Translations under genes and position numbers: made by a program
Notes under the pieces: model-generated
Seen by the model: the letters and a program-made list of their open reading frames with translations, nothing else
The model's database searches: none
Told to the model about the DNA's origin: nothing
Part shown: positions 44,404 to 51,945 of the stretch, piece by piece
Layout: every line of letters starts with the position of its first letter
Position numbering within the stretch: the first letter of the stretch is position 1
NCBI GenBank assembly: GCA_025149125.1
Contig: CP102272.1
Location: 3,286,001 to 3,350,000, forward strand
Length of the DNA: 64,000 bases
Reading direction: 5' to 3'
DNA from: [Clostridium] asparagiforme DSM 15981
GTDB lineage: Bacteria; Bacillota; Clostridia; Lachnospirales; Lachnospiraceae

Positions 44404-45855
44404 TTACAGCAACAGGCAGGCGGTGAAAAAGGCGCAGATAAAACCGATCAGCACCGGCAGCAGGTTCTTTCGGGCCAACTCCAGAGGGCTCACGTCGCAG
44501 ATGGCCGCCACCGGGATCAATCCCCAGGGGACGATGGTCCCGCCACCCACAAAGATCGCGGTGATCTGCCCCAGAGATGCCAGCACGGGAACCGATGCGC
44601 CCACCGCCAGGCCGAAGGTGCGGGCCAGGGAGCCGGTCAGAGGGAGTCCGGAAAAGCCGGAGCCGTCTAAGCCGGTCAGAGCGCCCACTACCATCTGAAT
44701 CAATGCGGCCATATATTTGTTTAAGGGCGCGTTGTGGGCCAGCCAGACCGCCCAGTCGTTCATGATCCCGCTCTGGAACTGATCGCCCATGATGGTGGTG
44801 ATTCCGCTGCCGCCCAAAAAGAAAAACGCGCCGATGATAATCACCGGTGCAAAAATGCGGATGGCGAACAGAAAGCCGTCGGTCACATAGTCCGTGACTT
44901 TCTCCAGGAAACGCCCCTTAAAACCCAGCGCCGCTCCGGCGCACATCACAAGGGCAGCGGTTCCGGAAACCAGGCTGGTGGCATCCCCGCCTTTTAAATT
45001 GAACGCGAACATCATCAGAATGTCGGCCAAAAAAGCCAGCGGCGTGAGAATTGCCAGGGTCATGGCCGCTTTGCGGGAGGGAGCGGGTTGACGGGAGAGA
45101 CCACCGGTCCCGGAAACGCCGCCGTCCCCGCCGGACGGCAATTCGCCGGAGTCAGCCCCTTCCCCGCCGCCAAAGAGGCGCGGGCCTGCCGGAACAACCG
45201 ACTGTATCCCCATGGTGCGCCGGTTTAAGAGGAAGGCGCTTACTACGGTGGCAATGCCCATGACCCAGAATACCGGCGCGGCCTGGGTGAGAATATCGGC
45301 GGAACTCACCCCTGCGGCTCCCGCCGAGACGCCGGGCGCACCCTGGATCACAAAGTCGTAGCTCAGGGCAAAGCCGTGGCCGAACAGGTTCATGGCCATG
45401 GCCGCAGCCAGCGGGTTTAGACCGGCCTTCACGGCAAAGGGAAGCATGATGGCTCCCACCAGAGCCACGGAGGGCGAGGGCCACAGGAACAGGGAGAACA
45501 AGAACATGGTCAGGCCAAGAATCCACCAGGTGAGAGAGGGCGTTTTCATCACCCTGGACATGGGAACCATCATCAGATAATCGCTGCCTAAATCCTTTAG
45601 ACATTTGGAGAGTGCCGTGACCAGCGCAATGGTGGCGATCACCTCCATAAATTCACGGGCTGCGTACAGCACGGCGTTAAATACGGTCATGATGCCCCCG
45701 GCCACAGAGCCCAGGCCGATGACTCCCAGTATAAACAGAAAGGCGATGCAGACCGCCGGGGTATCGCGCCGCCGAACCATGACCGCCAGAATCGCGATTA
45801 CTCCGATCAGATAGGCGTAATGCAGCGGAGTCAGCATTACCGGTGTATCGAACAT
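44404..45855 (-). CDS. multi-pass membrane transporter, unassigned substrate
   Basis: A 483-residue membrane protein with about 11-12 hydrophobic segments and a hydrophilic Gly/Ser-rich central loop (near residues 225-260). The tail region DGSGFSGLPLTGSLA and IFVGGGTIVPWGLIP resembles the paired-hairpin loops of the ion-transporter superfamily, but I cannot name the family with confidence. AGGAGGAG is placed for ATG 45855, although a GTG at 45864 is in frame. Its closeness to asnB suggests an amino-acid or organic-acid substrate; that is only inference from position. Confidence 0.72.
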   Translation of the reverse strand: MFDTPVMLTPLHYAYLIGVIAILAVMVRRRDTPAVCIAFLFILGVIGLGSVAGGIMTVFNAVLYAAREFMEVIATIALVTALSKCLKDLGSDYLMMVPMSRVMKTPSLTWWILGLTMFLFSLFLWPSPSVALVGAIMLPFAVKAGLNPLAAAMAMNLFGHGFALSYDFVIQGAPGVSAGAAGVSSADILTQAAPVFWVMGIATVVSAFLLNRRTMGIQSVVPAGPRLFGGGEGADSGELPSGGDGGVSGTGGLSRQPAPSRKAAMTLAILTPLAFLADILMMFAFNLKGGDATSLVSGTAALVMCAGAALGFKGRFLEKVTDYVTDGFLFAIRIFAPVIIIGAFFFLGGSGITTIMGDQFQSGIMNDWAVWLAHNAPLNKYMAALIQMVVGALTGLDGSGFSGLPLTGSLARTFGLAVGASVPVLASLGQITAIFVGGGTIVPWGLIPVAAICDVSPLELARKNLLPVLIGFICAFFTACLLL

Positions 45856-46056
45856 AAGAATCACTCCTCCTAATTGAACTATAATCTATGGTATGCATCG
45901 CATGCGGACCAGTGTGAAGAATCGTAATTCGAACACAAATTTTCCATAATCGCTTCACAATTCCACCACAATTCCCGGGTATATTGTTAAATATCAAAAG
46001 GAAAGCGAGCCGAAAGGCGAAACTAAATAGAAGGAAAGCGAAAGGAGATCACAATT

Positions 46057-47418
46057 ATGTATGAAAATGGGATGAACAATTTTGAACATATGGAGCAGGG
46101 AAATTTAAATGGAAATGAAAACGGCGGCGGGATGAACAACAATCCGTACCGCCCGGGCGTACCTTCGGGGGAACCTCCGAAACCGGGTAAGAAAGGAAAA
46201 ATGGCCAAGAAGGTGGCTGGAATCACAGCGGCGGCCGTACTTTTTGGCACCGTGTCCGGCGGAGTGATGACCGGCGTGAGCCTGATCGGCAGCCGGGTAA
46301 CAGGACTCTACGCGGCGAACAATGCCCAGAGCGCACCGGCCGAATCCCAGGCGCCTGCACCGGCGCTGACCACTGCCAACAACAGTTCAAACCAGACGGC
46401 TGCCACGCCGGTTTCCTCGGTAAACGACGTATCGGGAATCGTTGAGAACGCAATGCCCTCCGTGGTGGCGATCAACGACACCATGACGGTCCAGCAGCGG
46501 GATTTCTTCGGTATGCCCCAGACCTTTGAGGCCAAGTCCAGCGGCTCCGGCATCATCGTGGCCAAGAGCGACAGCGAGCTGCTGATCGCCACCAACAATC
46601 ACGTGGTGGAGGGAGCCAGCGACTTAAAGGTGACCTTTGTGGACAACAAGGATGTGAGCGCCGCGGTGAAGGGCACCGATTCCGCAACCGATCTGGCTAT
46701 CGTGGCGGTTCAGCTCTCCGACATCCCGGCGGACACCATGAGCAAGATCAAGGTTGCCACCATGGGCGACTCCGACCAGATCAAGGTGGGGCAGCAGGTC
46801 ATTGCCATCGGCAACGCGCTGGGCTACGGACAGTCCGTGACCGTGGGTTATGTCAGCGCTCTGGACCGTGAGATCGAGGATGAGAAGGGCATCAGCCGCA
46901 CCTTTATCCAGACCGACGCGGCCATCAACCCCGGCAACAGCGGCGGCGCTCTGCTGGATTTAAACGGAAATGTAATCGGCATCAATGCGGCCAAGACCGC
47001 CTCCACCGAGGTGGAAGGCATGGGCTTTGCGATTCCCATCTCCAAGGCACAGGATATCTTAAACACCCTGATGACCAAAAAGACCCGGGTAGCCGTGTCT
47101 GAGGACGCCCAGGGAACCCTGGGAATCCGCGTGACCAACGTGGATGCCGCCACCTCAAAAGAGCTCGGAATGCCGGTGGGCGTTTACGTGTACCAGATCA
47201 TGGAGAACGGCGCGGCAGCCAATTCTGAATTAAAAGAAAAGGACATCATCACCAAGTTTGACGGCCAGTCCGTCACCAGCATGGAGGAGTTGACCCGGAT
47301 GCTGACCTACTACGAGAGCGGTTCCACCGTCACCCTGACCGTACAGTCCCTGGTAAACGGCCAATACGTGGAGCACGAGGTTTTGATCACCCTTGGTCAG
47401 AGACAGAGTGCGGAGTGA
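46057..47418 (+). CDS. htrA: HtrA/DegP-type membrane-anchored serine protease
   Basis: A 453-residue surface protease for misfolded exported proteins. A cytoplasmic Asn/Gly-rich N-terminus (1-45) is followed by a membrane helix (about 51-75), an Ala/Pro/Ser linker, a trypsin-like domain with the triad His182 (TNNHVVEG), Asp212 (SATDLAIV) and Ser295 (NPGNSGGAL), and one PDZ domain (about 345-445). It is a typical Firmicute HtrA. The ribosome site is GAAAGGAG. Its TGA stop lies within the left end of a degenerate small repeat element. Confidence 0.94.
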   Translation: MYENGMNNFEHMEQGNLNGNENGGGMNNNPYRPGVPSGEPPKPGKKGKMAKKVAGITAAAVLFGTVSGGVMTGVSLIGSRVTGLYAANNAQSAPAESQAPAPALTTANNSSNQTAATPVSSVNDVSGIVENAMPSVVAINDTMTVQQRDFFGMPQTFEAKSSGSGIIVAKSDSELLIATNNHVVEGASDLKVTFVDNKDVSAAVKGTDSATDLAIVAVQLSDIPADTMSKIKVATMGDSDQIKVGQQVIAIGNALGYGQSVTVGYVSALDREIEDEKGISRTFIQTDAAINPGNSGGALLDLNGNVIGINAAKTASTEVEGMGFAIPISKAQDILNTLMTKKTRVAVSEDAQGTLGIRVTNVDAATSKELGMPVGVYVYQIMENGAAANSELKEKDIITKFDGQSVTSMEELTRMLTYYESGSTVTLTVQSLVNGQYVEHEVLITLGQRQSAE

Positions 47419-47538
47419 CCGGTTAAGGGGCGGCGGATGTCCATCCGATGTGAAAATTGGCACAGAAACCCGCTTACAACTTACAAGTGAGCTTGCTGCG
47501 GCTCCCCGCGCCAATTTTCACGCCGCCTGAACTGTTAC
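47415..47538. mobile_element. degenerate MITE related to the galM element (copy B)
   Basis: From about 47443 to 47519 the plus strand matches the reverse complement of the 19.2-kb element, sharing GATGTGAAAATTGGC, GAAACCCGCTTACAA, GAGCTTG and CGCGCCAATTTTC. The right end reads CTGAACTGTTAC, the same terminal repeat. The left end (GTGACCGGTTAAGG) is a decayed version and includes the htrA TGA stop. No clear 8-bp duplication remains, so this is an older copy. Internal arms GAAAATTGGC/GCCAATTTTC (47452-47461, 47510-47519) are perfect. It may also serve as a transcription terminator for htrA. Confidence 0.72.
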
Positions 47539-47597
47539 GGCACAAATTCATTAATTGTAAATCTTTAAGAAAAATTAACACTTTATTCTCTGAATTG

Positions 47598-47606
47598 TGG
47601 TATAAT
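47598..47606 (+). promoter_or_regulatory. extended -10 promoter for darA
   Basis: TGGTATAAT at 47598-47606 is a consensus -10 with the upstream TG. The only -35-like hexamer (TTAACA, 47575-47580) has a 20-bp spacer, so the TG extension probably compensates. Confidence 0.5.
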
Positions 47607-47640
47607 ATATCTCAATCAGAGAGTAGAGGAGGTCATCGAT

Positions 47641-47973
47641 ATGAAATTAGTATACGCGATCGTGAGAAATGACAACGAGGACGATGTTGTCAGCCAGCTG
47701 ACTCAGCACCACTACAGCATCACCCGCCTTTCCACCACCGGCGGATTCCTGAAGAAGGGGAACACCACCCTGATGATCGGCGCTGAAGATGACAAGGTTC
47801 AGGAAGTGATCGATATCATCAAACAGGAGTGTGGCCAGCACCAGAAGATCACCGTGAACATGCCCTATATTTCCGGTACCACCATGGTCAACTACGCTAC
47901 CATGCCCATGACGGTGGAGGTGGGCGGCGCCACCATTTTCGTGATCAATGTGGATCGCTACGAGAAGATTTGA
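47641..47973 (+). CDS. darA: cyclic-di-AMP receptor, PII-like (DarA/PstA)
   Basis: A 110-residue PII-like protein that forms trimers and binds cyclic-di-AMP. The sequence matches the DarA/PstA family (DUF970): MKLVYAIVRNDNEDDV, RLSTTGGFLKKGNTTLMIG, and GGATIFVINVDRYEKI at the C-terminus. The TGGFLKKGN segment corresponds to the ligand pocket. It is a single-gene unit with its own promoter and terminator. No diadenylate cyclase is in the window. Confidence 0.93.
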   Translation: MKLVYAIVRNDNEDDVVSQLTQHHYSITRLSTTGGFLKKGNTTLMIGAEDDKVQEVIDIIKQECGQHQKITVNMPYISGTTMVNYATMPMTVEVGGATIFVINVDRYEKI

Positions 47974-48027
47974 CCTTTCAAGTAAATCATGTACGCCGCG
48001 GGACCTCCGGGTTCCCGCGGGCGGGTT

Positions 48028-48061
48028 CGGAAGCTGCCTCTTGGACAGCTTCCGTTTTTTT
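48028..48061 (+). terminator. intrinsic terminator of darA
   Basis: Perfect 9-bp arms CGGAAGCTG (48028-48036) and CAGCTTCCG (48046-48054), followed by seven T. Confidence 0.9.
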
Positions 48062-48203
48062 AGGAGGCCGCGGGAGACCGGTGATTGTGCCCATGCGGCG
48101 GGCCGCCGGCCTGTCCGGAGCGCGGTTGCCGCAGAAAAAGCAGTGATTTTACCGCTATTTGCCAGCGTATTAAAAAAAATGCAAGATATTTCCCGGCGGG
48201 GGC

Positions 48204-48232
48204 TTGCAAAATTTGGGACAAACCAATAGAAT
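48204..48232 (+). promoter_or_regulatory. promoter of pduL-ackA
   Basis: TTGCAA (48204-48209), a 17-bp spacer and TAGAAT (48227-48232), about 85 bp before the pduL start. Confidence 0.65.
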
Positions 48233-48316
48233 AGTATACAGAATACAGAACTGTGCTTTTTTGCGGGAACTGTGAGTCATTTTAAAATTTACAAGGATAA
48301 AAGGAGAGCGTTAATT

Positions 48317-48886
48317 ATGAAATTTTTAGTTGAGACATCCGCACGTCACGTACATCTGAGCCAGGAACATCTGGAGATCCTCTTTGGCGCCGGCTATGAG
48401 CTGACCAAGAAGAAAGATCTTTCCCAGCCCGGCCAGTATGCCTGCGAGGAGAGAGTCACCATCGTGGGCGGCAAGAAGGAAATGCCCGGCGTATCCATTT
48501 TAGGTCCGGTCAGAAAGGCCACCCAGGTTGAGCTGTCCCTGACCGACGCACGCTCCATCGGCGTTGCGGCCCCCGTCAGAGAGTCCGGCGACATCGCGGG
48601 AAGCGGCGCATGCAAGATCATCGGACCCAAGGGCGAGATCGAGATCACCGAGGGCGTGATCGCGGCCAAGCGCCACATCCATGCAACTCCCGCCGATGCT
48701 GAGGCCCTGGGCGTTGAGAACGGCCAGATCGTGAACGTAAAGATCGACACCGACGGCAGAAGCCTGGTATTCGGCGACGTGGTGGTCCGCGTCAGCGACA
48801 CCTACGCGCTGGCCATGCACATTGACACCGACGAGTCCAACGCGGCAGGCTGCGGAAGAGAAGTATACGGCGAGATCGTTAAATAG
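48317..48886 (+). CDS. pduL: phosphate acyltransferase, PduL type
   Basis: A 189-residue PduL-family phosphotransacylase, which exchanges CoA for phosphate on acetyl- or propionyl-CoA. Two PduL domains carry the zinc-binding His motifs SARHVHLS near the N-terminus and KRHIHATPADA in the second half. There is no N-terminal microcompartment-targeting helix, so it should be cytosolic. It is 25 bp before ackA, and no classical pta is seen, so it most likely supplies acetyl phosphate for ATP formation. The start at 48317 follows AAGGAGAG. Confidence 0.92.
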   Translation: MKFLVETSARHVHLSQEHLEILFGAGYELTKKKDLSQPGQYACEERVTIVGGKKEMPGVSILGPVRKATQVELSLTDARSIGVAAPVRESGDIAGSGACKIIGPKGEIEITEGVIAAKRHIHATPADAEALGVENGQIVNVKIDTDGRSLVFGDVVVRVSDTYALAMHIDTDESNAAGCGREVYGEIVK

Positions 48887-48911
48887 TAAGGTTAAAGGAG
48901 AAGGACATATT

Positions 48912-50105
48912 ATGAAGATTTTAGTTATCAACTGCGGAAGTTCCTCTTTAAAATATCAGCTGATCGATATGGACAATGAGAGCGTGCTGGCCAAGGGCCT
49001 ATGCGAGCGCATCGGCATCGAAGGCTCCAAGCTGACCCATCAGCCGGCCGGCAAGGACAAGTATGTGATCGAGAACCCCATGCCCACCCACAAGACCGCC
49101 ATCGAGATGGTTATGGCAGCCCTGCAGGATCCGGAGCACGGCGTGATCAAGGATACTTCCGAGATCTCCGCCATCGGACACCGCGTGCTGCACGGCGGCA
49201 CGGTTTACAGCGATTCCATCGTTGTGAACGAGGATGTGAAGCGCGTGATCCGCGAGTGCTTTGACTTAGGCCCGCTGCACAACCCGGCCAACCTGATGGG
49301 AATCGAAGCCTGCGAGGCCGCGATGCCCGGCACCCCCAACGTAGCCGTGTTCGACACCGCCTTCGGTATGTCCATGCCGGAGAAAGCGTATACTTACGCC
49401 ATTCCTCACGAATACTATGAGAAGTACGGCATTCGCCGTTACGGCTTCCACGGAACAAGCCACAAGTTCGTGTCCGCCGAGGCTATCCGGTTCGGCGGCC
49501 TGGATCCCGAGACCGCTAAGGTGATCGTCTGCCACCTGGGCAACGGCGCCAGCGTATCTGCCTCCATTGGCGGCAAGTGCGTGGATACCAGCATGGGCCT
49601 GACCCCGCTTGAGGGCCTGATCATGGGTACCAGAAGCGGCGATGTGGACCCGGCCGTGCTGCAGTTCATCATGAACAAAGAGGGCCTGGATATCAACCAG
49701 ATGCTGGATATCCTGAACAAGAAGTCCGGCGTTTACGGCATGACAAACGGTATCTCCAGCGACTTCCGCGATATCGAGAACGCCAAGGCCGACGGCAACC
49801 ACCTGGCTGAGGTAGCCCTGGATGCGTTCATCTACCGTGTTGTGAAGTACATCGGCGCTTACGCGGCAGCCATGAACGGTGTTGACGCCATCGCGTTCAC
49901 CGCAGGCGTGGGTGAGAACGACAAGACCGGAAGAAAGAACATCTGCTCCAGCCTGGCGTTCATGGGCGTTGAGATCGACGACGAGGCCAACAACGTGCGC
50001 GGCGAGGAGCGCGTGATTTCCTCCCCCAACTCCAAGGTGAAGGTGATGTTGATCCCCACCAACGAGGAGCTGGCCATCGCAAGAGAGACCCTGGCGCTGG
50101 TTTAA
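48912..50105 (+). CDS. ackA: acetate kinase
   Basis: A 397-residue ASKHA-fold kinase that makes ATP and acetate from acetyl phosphate. The N-terminal VINCGSSSLKYQLID, HRVLHGGTVYS, AVFDTAFG, YGFHGTSHKFVS, CHLGNGASVSA and FTAGVGEND motifs are all present. Length is standard. The start at 48912 follows AAGGAGAAGGA. It is co-transcribed with pduL. Confidence 0.97.
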   Translation: MKILVINCGSSSLKYQLIDMDNESVLAKGLCERIGIEGSKLTHQPAGKDKYVIENPMPTHKTAIEMVMAALQDPEHGVIKDTSEISAIGHRVLHGGTVYSDSIVVNEDVKRVIRECFDLGPLHNPANLMGIEACEAAMPGTPNVAVFDTAFGMSMPEKAYTYAIPHEYYEKYGIRRYGFHGTSHKFVSAEAIRFGGLDPETAKVIVCHLGNGASVSASIGGKCVDTSMGLTPLEGLIMGTRSGDVDPAVLQFIMNKEGLDINQMLDILNKKSGVYGMTNGISSDFRDIENAKADGNHLAEVALDAFIYRVVKYIGAYAAAMNGVDAIAFTAGVGENDKTGRKNICSSLAFMGVEIDDEANNVRGEERVISSPNSKVKVMLIPTNEELAIARETLALV

Positions 50106-50157
50106 TGCGAAACTTGGCGTAATTGCCGGAAAAGTTCGTCAAACTGGAAAAATTATG

Positions 50158-50186
50158 TTGACAAACCACATGCCTCTATGTATAAT
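50158..50186 (+). promoter_or_regulatory. consensus sigma-A promoter for yceD-rpmF
   Basis: TTGACA (50158-50163), a 17-bp spacer and TATAAT (50181-50186): both hexamers are perfect consensus, about 30 bp before the gene. It is the strongest promoter visible in the window and fits high expression of a ribosomal protein. Confidence 0.9.
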
Positions 50187-50215
50187 GTTATAGGTGCATA
50201 TGGAGGAATAATCGT

Positions 50216-50743
50216 ATGCTGATTAATTTAACAGAACTGTTTTCCGTAGAGGGAAAAGTGAAGCATTACATCTGTGAATTGGAATTTTCCGAGTTTTGCG
50301 TGCCGGAAGGCACCTATGCGGTCGTGGAGAAAACGCCGGTGAATCTGGATATCACCAACAAGGGGAACAAGGTATTTTCTGTGACGGGCTCTGTGGATGT
50401 ATCCCTGGAGATGCCGTGCAGCCGTTGCCTGGACCCGGTGAAGGTGGATTTCCATCTGGAGATTGACGACGAGATCGACATGAAGCAGACGGACAAGGAT
50501 CGGATGGAAGCGCTTGACGAACAGTTCTATGTAAATGGTTACAATCTGGATGTAGACCAAATGGTTCGCAATGAGTTGACCTTGAGCCTGCCTATGAAAG
50601 TTCTCTGCGACGAAAACTGCAAGGGAATCTGTAATAGATGTGGTACAAATCTCAACCGTGGGACTTGTGACTGCGATACCAGGTCACTTGACCCGAGAAT
50701 GTCAGTTATCCAGGATATTTTTAAACAGTTGAAGGAGGTGTAA
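50216..50743 (+). CDS. YceD/DUF177-family protein
   Basis: A 175-residue protein of the YceD (DUF177) family, found next to rpmF in most bacteria and implicated in 23S rRNA accumulation or ribosome assembly. It shows MPCSRCLDPVKVDF with a CxxC and a second Cys cluster LCDENCKGICNRCGTNLNRGTCDC near the C-terminus, probably binding zinc. It ends 3 bp before rpmF. Confidence 0.92.
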   Translation: MLINLTELFSVEGKVKHYICELEFSEFCVPEGTYAVVEKTPVNLDITNKGNKVFSVTGSVDVSLEMPCSRCLDPVKVDFHLEIDDEIDMKQTDKDRMEALDEQFYVNGYNLDVDQMVRNELTLSLPMKVLCDENCKGICNRCGTNLNRGTCDCDTRSLDPRMSVIQDIFKQLKEV

Positions 50744-50746
50744 ACC

Positions 50747-50929
50747 ATGTCTATCTGTCCTAAGAATAAATCTTCCAAAGCGAGAAGAGACAGCCGCAGA
50801 GCAAACTGGAAGATGAGCGCTCCCAACCTGGTAAAGTGCTCCAAGTGCGGTGCTTTAATGATGCCCCACAGAGTGTGCAAGGCTTGCGGATCTTATAACA
50901 AGAAAGAAATCATCAGCGTTGAGGACTAA
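50747..50929 (+). CDS. rpmF: 50S ribosomal protein L32
   Basis: A 60-residue basic ribosomal protein. Its N-terminus is MSICPKNKSSKARRDSRRA, and a four-Cys zinc ribbon follows: CSKCG ... CKACG. It belongs to the zinc-binding (C+) form of L32. AAGGAGGTG precedes the start, and an intrinsic terminator follows. Confidence 0.96.
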   Translation: MSICPKNKSSKARRDSRRANWKMSAPNLVKCSKCGALMMPHRVCKACGSYNKKEIISVED

Positions 50930-50956
50930 TTTCTGATCCGTCGAATAAGATCAAAA

Positions 50957-50989
50957 AGGCCGTCATGTCTATCATGGCGGTCTTTTTTT
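50957..50989 (+). terminator. intrinsic terminator of yceD-rpmF
   Basis: Arms AGGCCGTCATG (50957-50967) and CATGGCGGTCT (50973-50983) pair with G-U wobbles, followed by seven T. Confidence 0.85.
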
Positions 50990-51012
50990 GATGCTGGCTC
51001 CGGAGAATTGAT

Positions 51013-51171
51013 ATGTTCCGTAAGGATAGAGGGCTCAGCGTGGCAAGCCTTAAGGAGTATTTTGGACTCTACAAGTTGCTGGAGGGAGAGTCCCTGCCCA
51101 CGCTGGATAATTTCCTCGCGCTGAGCTTACTGCCCGGCGTCCCAATGAATGATTTGATTGTATATCACTGA
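51013..51171 (+). pseudogene. XRE-family regulator remnant
   Basis: A 52-residue frame whose second half, GESLPTLDNFLALSLLPGVPMNDLIVYH, looks like the end of a Cro/C1-type helix-turn-helix domain (compare GESLPSLDNLYALSxLFGVPMDDIL). The first half preserves FRKDRGLSVASLKEYFGL, the helix 1-2 region, but lacks the spacing of a complete domain. An in-frame stop lies just upstream. It appears to be a truncated and internally shortened copy. It ends 2 bp before the convergent esterase gene. Confidence 0.5.
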
Positions 51172-51172
51172 A

Positions 51173-51943
51173 TTATAACCGCCTTACAAACTCCCCGGCC
51201 GCGTTTCCCGCCATGGTTCCCACCTCATTGTAAGCCGTCTGATAGTAATGGAAATCATCTTTCATCAGACCTCGGGCGCGCATGGCGTGGAACGCGTCGC
51301 AGACCAGAACCACATCCGGCAGCTCCTTTGGAAGCTCCAGCTGCGCCCGGCGGATCTCCGAGTAGTCAAATCCCTTCCGGCCGTTGTATTCCCCGATGGC
51401 GATCAGGAAGCAGGTCTCAATTCCTTTTTCCCTCAGCTGGGAAAACATGTTTGTGAATCTGGCTTTGTAATCTTCAGGAGACGTTCCAAGGTCACCGTCC
51501 GTCTCCCCCTGGCACCAGAGCATATAGCGGTGGCGGACGGTGATTTCCTGTTCTTTCAGGAACTTCCCCGTCCGTTTCAGGCGCATGAGCGCGTCGGATA
51601 AATAGTCTCCGTCTCCCTGCCACTGGCCGATAGCGGAACCGCCCTTGCTCGCCGAGACCCCGATCACCGGGATTTTGGTCCTGGCGTAGTACGCGTTGAT
51701 AAAAGCGGTTACCATGGAACCGGTTTTCATTCCGGGTTCGCAGATGCCGTCCGGATTGTTTTCATTGACGCCAAAAGGCTCGCTCGCCGGATGCAGCCGC
51801 CCCGGATCGGAAATAGCCCGGTATTCATACCCGGCTCCGGGCGTGAGCGCAGGCGCGGACTCGGGCCATTGAGGGGACGTCACGCCCCTCCCCGCCATAT
51901 TCGATTGGCCGAGGAAGAGAAACAGGTCATGTTCTTTTTCCAT
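51173..51943 (-). CDS. SASA/SGNH-type carbohydrate esterase
   Basis: A 256-residue cytosolic esterase of the sialate O-acetylesterase-like (SASA, CE6-like) group. The catalytic Ser block is FLFLGQSNMAGRG, block III-like is MLWCQGETDGD, and the final Asp-His region is KDDFHYYQTAYNEVG. Deacetylation of an acetylated sugar is the likely reaction. No signal peptide is seen. GGAGG 5 bp upstream chooses 51943 over two further in-frame ATGs. It follows the GntR-type gene by 2 bp, so it is the presumed target or partner of that regulator. Confidence 0.82.
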   Translation of the reverse strand: MEKEHDLFLFLGQSNMAGRGVTSPQWPESAPALTPGAGYEYRAISDPGRLHPASEPFGVNENNPDGICEPGMKTGSMVTAFINAYYARTKIPVIGVSASKGGSAIGQWQGDGDYLSDALMRLKRTGKFLKEQEITVRHRYMLWCQGETDGDLGTSPEDYKARFTNMFSQLREKGIETCFLIAIGEYNGRKGFDYSEIRRAQLELPKELPDVVLVCDAFHAMRARGLMKDDFHYYQTAYNEVGTMAGNAAGEFVRRL

Positions 51944-51945
51944 AG

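Larger units (their letters stand above)
47974..48316. other. intergenic region between darA and pduL
   Basis: A 343-bp gap holding the darA terminator (with a further CCGCGGGA/TCCCGCGG hairpin near 47998-48020) and the promoter for pduL-ackA. No convincing gene is present. Confidence 0.7.
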
